Below are positions 56,533-64,000 of a DNA stretch of 64,000 nt, piece by piece. The translations under genes were made by a program, and so were the position numbers. The number at the start of each line of letters is the position of its first letter. Positions within the stretch are counted from its first letter, which is position 1. The notes beneath the pieces were generated by a model. It saw nothing but the letters and a program-made list of their open reading frames with translations. It did no database searches and had not been told where the DNA came from. The DNA is from Candidatus Zhuqueibacterota bacterium. GTDB lineage: Bacteria; Zhuqueibacterota; Zhuqueibacteria; Oceanimicrobiales; Oceanimicrobiaceae. Location: NCBI GenBank assembly GCA_029262005.1, contig JAJDAG010000032.1, forward strand, positions 27,058-91,057. The letters run 5' to 3'.

Positions 56533-59500
56533 ATGAGCGAACTTGCCAAGAAAATTTCTGAGTTGCCCCCCGAGAAACGCAAACTTCTTCTCGAAAAACT
56601 GAAGAAGAAAAATGAAGTTCCCGACGATAAAATTGTCTCGGTGAACAGGGATGCATCCAACGCTTTTTCACTTTCGTTTGCCCAGGAGCGGCTCTGGTTT
56701 CTTGACCAACTGGATCCCGGCGGGTTCGCCTACAATTTACCATTGACGGTGCGGATATTCGGCGAACTCAACATCCTGGCGCTTGGTCAGGCCATCAATG
56801 AGATTGTCAGACGGCACGAAATTCTGAGAACAAAACTTTTGACTCGGCTGGGCCGGCCGGTACAGGTTGTCGATCCTGAGTTGCGCATCGAAATACCCGT
56901 TGTAGATCTCTCAACAACACCTGATCCAAACGCGGAATTACAACGGCTGGCTGTGGAGGAGGCCGAGACTCCGTTTGATCTGGCCAGCGGTCCGCTCCTG
57001 AGAGCGCGCCTGTTAAAACTGGATGACCAGGAGTTCATGTTGTTGTTGACAATGCAGCACATCGTAACCGATGCGTGGTCTCTCGGCCTATTCTTTAACG
57101 AATTGGCTGAATTCTACAAGCAATGCACAGTGGGTACAACCACCCCATTACCGCAGCTCGCCATTCAATATATCGACTATGCGGTTTGGGAGCGCGAGCA
57201 ACTACAGGGGGCCCGACTCGAACAAAAACTTTCTTATTGGCTCAAACAGCTAGCGGCCATGCCATCGCATTTGGAATTGCCGCTGGATTATCCACGTCCC
57301 GCTGTGCAAACATCCCGTGGCTCGGTAGAGTTCTTCAAGTTGCCGCCGACACTGTCCAAGCGCATCAAAGAGATCAGCCTGAGTGAGGGCACAACGCTGT
57401 CTATGACTTTGTTGGCAGTGTTCAAAATTTTGCTGCACCGCTATACTGGGCAAGACGATATAGTCGTGGGTACGGCGGTTGCAAATCGCTATCGTCCGGA
57501 GCTGGAAAATCTCATCGGCTTTTTTATCAACAATCTTATTTTACGCACGGATCTTAGTCGAAACCCAACCTTTCGCGAGTTACTGCATCGCGTTAAACAA
57601 GTGACACTGGACGCATACAGCCATTCAGATATTCCTTTCAGCAAGTTGGTCGAGGTCATCCAGCCCTTGCGCGACTTGAGCAGCTCACCTTTGTTCGATG
57701 TCATGTTTGTATTTCAAAATGCGCCGATGCAGGAGATGCAGCTTGAAGGGCTGCGGCTCAACCTTGAGGTGAAAGGCAATTACAGGATATCCCGGTTTGA
57801 TGTCACCCTGTATATGGGAGAGGAAGAAGATGGATTGGGCGGTGCTATTGAATATAATCTCGACCTTTTTGAGGCGGAGACCATAAAACGAATGGTCAGC
57901 CACCTGCGGGTCTTACTCGAACGTGTTACTGAGAATCCGGATTTGCCAATTGCAACGCTGTCGCTGCTGAATGAAGCTGAGCGACACAAATTGCTGGTCG
58001 AGTGGAATGATACAAAGAAAGTAAGTAGTATGCAGCAATGTTTCCATCAATTGTTCGAGGCAAAGGTCGAGGAAATTCCCGAAAAGACGGCTCTGGTGTG
58101 TGAGCTTGCTTCTGTCACCTACGCCGGCTTGAATGAGCGTGCAAACCAATTAGCGCATTATTTACGAAGATTAGGTGCGGGGAAAGAGACTCTTATCGGT
58201 GTTTGTCTGGAGCCGTCGGTGGAAATGCTGGTTGCTTTGCTGGGTACACTCAAGGCAGGTGCTGCTTATGTGCCTCTCGACCCGTCTTATCCACGCCAAA
58301 GACTGGACTTCATGGCCAAAGACGCCGATATCGCAATTTTGTTGACGCAGAAGAGCCTGGCTGAAGTTGTTTCCGATGTGAAGATGCAAGTTGTATACCT
58401 TGACTCGGACTGGCATGAAATTGAACAAGAGACCACGGAAAACCCCCACACGACGATCTCGCCGGCAAATTTGGCTTACGTTATTTATACTTCAGGCTCT
58501 ACAGGGAAACCCAAAGGTGTAGCGGTAGCACACGCGGCTTTGACCAACTTCCTGGGCGCGATGCACCAACGGCCGGGTTTAACCGATCTGGATATCATGC
58601 TTGCCGTCACGACCTTATCCTTTGACATCGCTGCTCTTGAGCTTTATCTGCCGCTCCTGGCAGGCGGCCGGATAGACCTGGCCAGTCGCGAAGTCACAGG
58701 AGATGGCAAGTTGCTCATCGAGAGGATAACTAAATCGGGTGCTACCGTCATGCAGGCGACACCAGCGACCTGGCGGATGCTATTCGAAGCCGGCTGGCAA
58801 GGAAATCGACAGCTCAAGGTTTTTTCAGGCGGTGAAGCACTTTCAAATGAGCTTGCCGAGCGTTTGCACGAAAAAGTGGGTTCTCTTTGGAATTTGTACG
58901 GCCCGACCGAAACGACGGTGTGGTCGGCAGTGCATCAGGTTCAATCTCTCGAACGTCATATCTCCATAGGCAGACCCATCGATAATACCGAAATTTATCT
59001 CTTGGACAAGAACTACCAACCTATTCCCGTGGGCGTGCTGGGAGAGCTTTATATCGGTGGAGCTGGTCTGGCACGCGGGTATCTGAAGCGTCCTGACTTG
59101 ACCGCCGAGCGGTTTGTTCCAAATCCCTTTAGCCGGGAGCCGGGTGCGCGGTTATATCGGACCGGGGACCTGGCCCGTTATCAGTCCGACGGGTCGTTGG
59201 ATTGCCTGGGCCGAATTGACCACCAAGTCAAGCTGCGTGGCTTCCGTATTGAACTCGGTGAGATTGAAGCAACGCTGGCATCCCATGCTGCCATCGAGCA
59301 AGTCGTTGCGCTCGCAGTTGAGATTGAACCTGCCGCAACAGCTTCATTGTCGAATGCGGAGCAGGACCTTGTTGCGTACCTGGTGGTAAAAGGAAAGGAA
59401 AAGCCCACCACCAGCGAATTAAGAGCTTTCTTGATAGATACACTGCCTGTGTATATGGTTCCATCAATATTCATTTTCCTGGAAAAAATACCATTGACGC

Positions 59501-59916
59501 CAAACGGGAAAGTTAGCCGTCGAGACTTGCCACTGCCGGAGGGCAATCGACCGGTATTGGAGAGCGAGTATGTGGAACCGCAGAATGACATGGAGCGGCA
59601 GATCGCCGATGTTTGGCAGAAAGTGCTTCGAATGGAAGGCGTCGGCGTCAACGATAATTTTTTCAGTTTAGGCGGGCATTCGCTCCTGCTTGTTCAGGTG
59701 CAGGGAAAATTGACTGAGCTTTTTGACAAAACTTTGTCAATTTTGGAGTTGTTTAGGCATCCCACGATCAGAGCTCTGGCAAAATATATCGATGAAAGTC
59801 AGCCTAAGGATGTGGATTTCAGTAGAATCCACAGTATGGCTGAGAAGCGAAAGAATGCAATTCAGCGGCGCAAGAATCTCAGGAGCCCGGGTTCTCCTTT
59901 GTCTGACAAAAAATAG
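56533..59916 (+). CDS. NRPS module C-A-T, predicted glycine (third of three)
   Basis: This 1127-residue NRPS has C, A and carrier (Ser1050) domains. The C motif is Q175-H176-IVT-D180-A181: the first His is Gln and the last Gly is Ala, but the second, catalytic His is kept. The A-domain code reads D-I-L-Q-F-G-L-V-W, close to the glycine codes of the two preceding modules. The N-terminal helix is PPEKRKLLLEKLKKK and the tail is basic (SMAEKRKNAIQRRKN). It starts directly after the previous stop. It precedes a PKS, so Gly extended with malonyl and reduced would give a 4-amino-3-hydroxybutyryl unit. Confidence 0.9.
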   Translation: MSELAKKISELPPEKRKLLLEKLKKKNEVPDDKIVSVNRDASNAFSLSFAQERLWFLDQLDPGGFAYNLPLTVRIFGELNILALGQAINEIVRRHEILRTKLLTRLGRPVQVVDPELRIEIPVVDLSTTPDPNAELQRLAVEEAETPFDLASGPLLRARLLKLDDQEFMLLLTMQHIVTDAWSLGLFFNELAEFYKQCTVGTTTPLPQLAIQYIDYAVWEREQLQGARLEQKLSYWLKQLAAMPSHLELPLDYPRPAVQTSRGSVEFFKLPPTLSKRIKEISLSEGTTLSMTLLAVFKILLHRYTGQDDIVVGTAVANRYRPELENLIGFFINNLILRTDLSRNPTFRELLHRVKQVTLDAYSHSDIPFSKLVEVIQPLRDLSSSPLFDVMFVFQNAPMQEMQLEGLRLNLEVKGNYRISRFDVTLYMGEEEDGLGGAIEYNLDLFEAETIKRMVSHLRVLLERVTENPDLPIATLSLLNEAERHKLLVEWNDTKKVSSMQQCFHQLFEAKVEEIPEKTALVCELASVTYAGLNERANQLAHYLRRLGAGKETLIGVCLEPSVEMLVALLGTLKAGAAYVPLDPSYPRQRLDFMAKDADIAILLTQKSLAEVVSDVKMQVVYLDSDWHEIEQETTENPHTTISPANLAYVIYTSGSTGKPKGVAVAHAALTNFLGAMHQRPGLTDLDIMLAVTTLSFDIAALELYLPLLAGGRIDLASREVTGDGKLLIERITKSGATVMQATPATWRMLFEAGWQGNRQLKVFSGGEALSNELAERLHEKVGSLWNLYGPTETTVWSAVHQVQSLERHISIGRPIDNTEIYLLDKNYQPIPVGVLGELYIGGAGLARGYLKRPDLTAERFVPNPFSREPGARLYRTGDLARYQSDGSLDCLGRIDHQVKLRGFRIELGEIEATLASHAAIEQVVALAVEIEPAATASLSNAEQDLVAYLVVKGKEKPTTSELRAFLIDTLPVYMVPSIFIFLEKIPLTPNGKVSRRDLPLPEGNRPVLESEYVEPQNDMERQIADVWQKVLRMEGVGVNDNFFSLGGHSLLLVQVQGKLTELFDKTLSILELFRHPTIRALAKYIDESQPKDVDFSRIHSMAEKRKNAIQRRKNLRSPGSPLSDKK

Positions 59917-60018
59917 AATATCATCAATTAAGATTTCGTGGCAGAGGATTTTTGTGTGGCTAACCTGGTTCAGATAGAATTCTTTGTTTAGATAGCAAAA
60001 TAATAGGGAGATTTAAAC

Positions 60019-63000
60019 ATGCATGACACCACAAATTCTGACTCAATCGGTGAGATAGCCGTCGTCGGTATGGCTGGGAAGTTTCCGCGCGCAAAAAATA
60101 TCGATGAATTCTGGCAAAATATACGCAAAGGTGTGGAGGCGATTACATTTTTTTCCGAGGAAGAATTACGCGCTGAGGGACTCGACTCCACAATTTTAGA
60201 CGATCCCAACTTTGTGCCAGCCGGCGGCGTCCTCGACGGAATGGATCTTTTCGATGCTTCATTCTTTGGTTTTACGCCGCGTGAAGCAGAAGCGATGGAT
60301 CCGCAACATCGTCTGCTGTTGGAATGCGCCTGGGAGACAATGGAGAATGCCGGCTATAATTCGGAAACTTTTGATGGCCCGATAGGTGTGTTTTGTGGAA
60401 CGAGTATGAGTTCATACATGTTTGTAAATCTTGTTTCAAATCGACCACTGGTGACGAGCTTGGGTGGTTTTCAACTTGCACTCAGCAATGATAAAGATTA
60501 TTCGGCAACGAACATTTCCTTTAAACTGAACCTGAAAGGGCCAAGTATCAATGCCCAAAGTGCATGTTCCACTTCGCTCGTGACGATGGCTTTAGGGTGC
60601 CAGGGATTATTGAACTATGAGTGTGATATGGCACTGGCCGGCGGCGCTTCGATTGGCCTGCTCAAGAGGGTAGGGTATATGTACCGTCCGGGTAATATCG
60701 AATCTCCGGATGGCCATTGCCGTGCTTTTGATGCGAAGGCCGGCGGGACGGTTCATGGGGATGGAGTTGGATTTGTCTTGTTGAAACGGTTAGCAGACGC
60801 TGTCGAGGCCGGCGACTATATTCATGCCGTGATCAGGGCGGCGGCAGTCAACAACGATGGTTCTGAGAAGATCGGCTATACAGCGCCGGGCGTCGATGGC
60901 CAGGCAGAGGTAATTGCCATGGCGCAGAGCATGGCCGGCATTGAACCGGAGTCTATCGATTACATTGAGACACATGGCACGGGAACGGAACTAGGAGACC
61001 CCATTGAAGTTGAGGCTTTGAGTAAAGCTTTCCGGGCTCGTACTGAAAAGAAAGGCTTTTGCGGCATCGGATCAGTTAAGACGAACATCGGCCATCTGTT
61101 TGCTGCGGCCGGCGTGGCGGGTTTCATTAAAACGGTTATGGCGCTGGAGAATGAAGAGATGCCGCCAAGCCTCCATTTTGAAAAACCCAATCCAAAAATC
61201 GATTTTGAAAACAGTCCGTTTTATGTCAACACAAAGCTCAAACCGTGGCCGCGAAATCGTCGGCCGCGGCGGGCTGCTGTTAGCTCATTCGGCATCGGCG
61301 GCACCAATGCGCATGTGCTCATAGAAGAAGCACCGCTGCGCCAACCGTCAGGAGATTCCCGTGGCGAACAATTATTGTTACTGTCTGCGAGAACGGTTAC
61401 TGCTCTCGATCAAATGACGAATAATCTAGCGGATTATTTAAAGACACACGGGGACGTCAATCTGGCTGATGTAGCATATACGCTGCAAGTCGGACGCAAG
61501 AGTTTCAAGCACCGGAAGGCCATTGTTTGCGGCGATATTGACGATGCACAAAAATTACTTCAGACTCCCACACCCAAGCGCGCGGTTACAGCCGCGTGTA
61601 CGGCGGAAAATCGACCGGTTGTGTTTATGTTTCCAGGCCAGGGTGCACAATACGCCAACATGGGTAAAGGTCTTTATGAGACCGAGGCGGTCTATCGCGA
61701 AGCCGTCGATAAATGCTGTGCGGTGCTCGCATCGCACATGGACGAAAGTTTGATCGATGTTTTATTTCCCGCCGCCGATGCTGTCGAGACCGCCAACGAA
61801 AAGTTAAAACAGACTGCGATTACCCAGCCCGCTTTGTTTGTCGTCGAATATGCACTGGCCAAGTTATGGATGTCCTGGGGCGTCCTACCCCAGGCTCTGA
61901 TCGGTCATAGCATCGGCGAATATGTAGCTGCCTGCCTGGCCGGCGTATTCTCAGTTGAAGACGCGCTTGCCCTGGTGGCTGCCCGCGGCCGCCTCATGCA
62001 ACAGTTGCCCGGTGGTTCGATGCTGGCCGTGCCTTCACCGCAGGCGCAGGTAAGATCCATGCTGGATGGTTCTCTTAGCATTGCTGCTGTGAATGGCCCA
62101 AGCCTTTGTGCTGTGTCCGGACCAACTCCTGAAATCGACCAACTCGAAAGGCGGCTGGCAGAAAATGGCATCGAGTGTCGTCGTTTACTCACGTCACACG
62201 CATTCCATTCTTCAATGATGGATGATATACTCGATCCGTTTGAAGCCTTAGTCGCTAAAGTGGAGCGCTCGTCTGCAAACATCCCGTACATTTCCAATGT
62301 CTCCGGCACTTGGATCACACCTGAGCAAATAGCAGACCCGAAATATTGGTCGCAACATTTGCGTAATGCCGTACTTTTTGCCGATGGGATTCAAGAGCTT
62401 TTTAAAGAACCTTCCCGCTTGTTTCTTGAGGTCGGGCCGGGACGAACGCTGGGCACCCTCACCGGCATGACTTTGTTCGATTTGAAGAAAGGCCAACCGC
62501 AACAGGCGGCCGGTGAGGCCATCGCTTCCTCGATGCGACATCCGGATGACAAGCAGCCTGATTTGAGCCATTTGCTTTTGGCGTTGGGCAAATTGTGGAC
62601 ATCCGGCGTGAATATTAATTGGCCGGACTTCTATCAAAAAGAACGTCGGCAACGGTTGCCTTTGCCGGGCTATCATTTCGAACGTAGTCGATACTGGATA
62701 GAGCCAAACATCGATTGGCTAAGCGGTGCCAGTGCCGGGCCGGATTCGATTCGCGCACTTCCCAAAAAGCCGGATGCGGCGGATTGGTTTTATGTCCCGA
62801 GCTGGAAGAGAACAGCGACGCGCATGTCGCTGGCCCCTGCAAACGAAACTTTAGAGGAATTATGCTGGCTGGTATTTCTCGATGATTGCGGCGTTGGCGA
62901 CCAAATCGTTTCGCACCTTGAGCAAACGAACCAGCATGTTGTTACGGTACGTGCAGGAGCAAAGTTTGCTGAATCCAGTGAAAACCGGTTTGTCATCGAT

Positions 63001-64000
63001 CCACGCAATCAAGCCGATTATGAGTCTTTGCTCAAGAAAGTCAAAGAACAGGACAGGACGCCAAACAGAGTTTTGCATCTTTGGTCTTTAAAAAGCCTGT
63101 CTGCGGTCGAATTCGGATTGGATAATCTTGATGACACGATGGCACATGGTTTTTACAGCCTGCTTTTTCTTGCGCAAGCGCTGGGAAATCATGTCAACCA
63201 CGATTTAAAACTGCTGACGGTGATTAACGGTGGACTAAATATTTACGGTGATGATCTGCAGTCGCCTGAAAAGGCAATTCTCCTGGGACCCGGGCGGGTG
63301 ATTGGCATCGAATATCCAAACATTGATTCGGGCACGCTCGATATTGTCCTGCCTGATGAAGGTGAAACAACAGAGTTTAAATGTCTTGTTGAACAAATCG
63401 TCAACGAGGCCAATCCCGAAAATAAGGAGGCTGTTGTGGCGTATCGGCGCCACCACAGGTGGGTACAGGACTGGGATGCAGTAAAATTGCAGGAAGCAGA
63501 CCAAACCCCGAAACGGCTGCGCGACGGGGGCGTCTATCTTATCACAGGTGGACTTGGGGGCATTGGCCTGGTGTTCGCCGAATATCTGGCAAAAACTGTC
63601 AACGCAAAACTTATCCTTACGGGACGGTCAGCATTGCCGGCCAGGGAGGAATGGGAAAGCTATATTAAAAATGCAGACAACAATGACCCGGCGCGTGAAA
63701 AGATTCGCAAAGTAAAAGAGTTGGAAGCTGCAGGCGCCGAAGTTTTTGTTGCCAGCGCTGATGTTGCGAATTTCGAACAGATGCAGAAGGTCATAAGTGA
63801 ATCCACTGCTCGATTTGGCCCGATAAACGGTATTATTCATGCTGCCGGCGTTCCAGGGAGTACGATTACGCAATTGCTGACACCTGAGATGGCAGCCAAG
63901 GTGCTCGACCCGAAAATCAAGGGAACGTTGGTTCTGCAGGCGCTGTGCAAGGACATCGACCTGGATATCTTTGTGCTCTGCTCGTCCATCGCTTCCGTGT
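60019..64000 (+). CDS. Type I PKS module KS-AT-KR..., malonyl-specific (cut at window end)
   Basis: At least 1327 residues are open to the window end. KS has Cys183 in SACSTS. AT has Ser631 in GHSIGEY and H727-AF-H730, predicting malonyl-CoA. KR begins with GGLGGIG (1177-1183) and HAAGVPGS, and is cut in the strand carrying its catalytic Ser (LCSSIAS). The order matches the PKS at 45091, and the two are clearly homologous (for example EAANEKLKQTAITQPA there, ETANEKLKQTAITQPA here). No dehydratase lies between AT and KR; later domains are outside the window. The ATG at 60019 follows a TAGGGAG site. Confidence 0.9.
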   Translation, partial: MHDTTNSDSIGEIAVVGMAGKFPRAKNIDEFWQNIRKGVEAITFFSEEELRAEGLDSTILDDPNFVPAGGVLDGMDLFDASFFGFTPREAEAMDPQHRLLLECAWETMENAGYNSETFDGPIGVFCGTSMSSYMFVNLVSNRPLVTSLGGFQLALSNDKDYSATNISFKLNLKGPSINAQSACSTSLVTMALGCQGLLNYECDMALAGGASIGLLKRVGYMYRPGNIESPDGHCRAFDAKAGGTVHGDGVGFVLLKRLADAVEAGDYIHAVIRAAAVNNDGSEKIGYTAPGVDGQAEVIAMAQSMAGIEPESIDYIETHGTGTELGDPIEVEALSKAFRARTEKKGFCGIGSVKTNIGHLFAAAGVAGFIKTVMALENEEMPPSLHFEKPNPKIDFENSPFYVNTKLKPWPRNRRPRRAAVSSFGIGGTNAHVLIEEAPLRQPSGDSRGEQLLLLSARTVTALDQMTNNLADYLKTHGDVNLADVAYTLQVGRKSFKHRKAIVCGDIDDAQKLLQTPTPKRAVTAACTAENRPVVFMFPGQGAQYANMGKGLYETEAVYREAVDKCCAVLASHMDESLIDVLFPAADAVETANEKLKQTAITQPALFVVEYALAKLWMSWGVLPQALIGHSIGEYVAACLAGVFSVEDALALVAARGRLMQQLPGGSMLAVPSPQAQVRSMLDGSLSIAAVNGPSLCAVSGPTPEIDQLERRLAENGIECRRLLTSHAFHSSMMDDILDPFEALVAKVERSSANIPYISNVSGTWITPEQIADPKYWSQHLRNAVLFADGIQELFKEPSRLFLEVGPGRTLGTLTGMTLFDLKKGQPQQAAGEAIASSMRHPDDKQPDLSHLLLALGKLWTSGVNINWPDFYQKERRQRLPLPGYHFERSRYWIEPNIDWLSGASAGPDSIRALPKKPDAADWFYVPSWKRTATRMSLAPANETLEELCWLVFLDDCGVGDQIVSHLEQTNQHVVTVRAGAKFAESSENRFVIDPRNQADYESLLKKVKEQDRTPNRVLHLWSLKSLSAVEFGLDNLDDTMAHGFYSLLFLAQALGNHVNHDLKLLTVINGGLNIYGDDLQSPEKAILLGPGRVIGIEYPNIDSGTLDIVLPDEGETTEFKCLVEQIVNEANPENKEAVVAYRRHHRWVQDWDAVKLQEADQTPKRLRDGGVYLITGGLGGIGLVFAEYLAKTVNAKLILTGRSALPAREEWESYIKNADNNDPAREKIRKVKELEAAGAEVFVASADVANFEQMQKVISESTARFGPINGIIHAAGVPGSTITQLLTPEMAAKVLDPKIKGTLVLQALCKDIDLDIFVLCSSIASV

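Noticed and set aside
1..64000. tRNA or rRNA genes, CRISPR arrays, insertion sequences
   Set aside because: No cloverleaf, rRNA sequence, regularly spaced repeat array, transposase or terminal repeats were seen on reading the window.

Overview
The window is a 64 kb stretch of a large NRPS/PKS biosynthetic gene cluster from a bacterium. All supported genes lie on the + strand, many overlap by 1-11 bases (ATGA/TAATG couplings), and base composition is roughly balanced. The species cannot be named from the sequence. A few Bacteroidota-like TAnnTTTG boxes in intergenic DNA and the mix of sulfatase-like membrane proteins with NRPS/PKS genes would fit an uncultured FCB-group or similar Gram-negative lineage, but that is only a guess. 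The cluster runs off both ends: the first 138 bases are the tail of what looks like another NRPS/PKS protein, and the last gene is a PKS cut inside its ketoreductase.

Regions. (1) 138-8751: two homologous membrane sulfatase-superfamily enzymes with a Thr-type active site, a B12-type radical SAM enzyme with the CX7CX2C signature, a small membrane protein, and a type I phosphodiesterase-like enzyme. (2) 8756-15392: what looks like a complete polyprenyl-phospho-arabinose module. It comprises a HAD-UbiA fusion, DprE1-like and DprE2-like enzymes, an arylsulfotransferase-like protein, and an AftB-like GT-C arabinofuranosyltransferase. (3) 15389-25075: an SHMT-like enzyme with altered active-site tyrosines, a free-standing condensation domain, a SyrP/TauD-type hydroxylase, a C*-A-T NRPS whose condensation domain has lost both catalytic histidines, an AlaX-type tRNA-editing protein, and a SPASM radical SAM enzyme. 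(4) 25069-37696: sugar and glycosylation genes (SDR, deacetylase, methyltransferase, GT2-sulfotransferase fusion, two Gfo/Idh dehydrogenases, DegT aminotransferase, hexapeptide acyltransferase, DPM1-like GT2, GT-C, and an orphan). (5) 38272-64000: the assembly line, C-A-T (Leu), C-A-T (Leu), KS-AT-KR-ACP (malonyl), three C-A-T (all Gly-like), KS-AT-KR... (malonyl).

How the parts fit together (inference). If transfer is colinear, the backbone contains X-Leu-Leu-malonyl(OH)-Gly-Gly-Gly-malonyl. Leu extended by malonyl and ketoreduced is a statine unit, and Gly extended in the same way is a 4-amino-3-hydroxybutyryl unit. X may be a beta-hydroxylated or otherwise non-protein amino acid; the SHMT-like enzyme, the hydroxylase and the tRNA-editing protein all point that way. 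The peptide is probably exported and then decorated outside the cytoplasm, because there are two pairs of lipid-linked sugar donor enzymes and GT-C transferases. Sulfation is possible through both a PAPS-dependent domain and an ASST-like protein. No transporter, thioesterase, phosphopantetheinyl transferase or regulator is visible, so these must lie outside the window.
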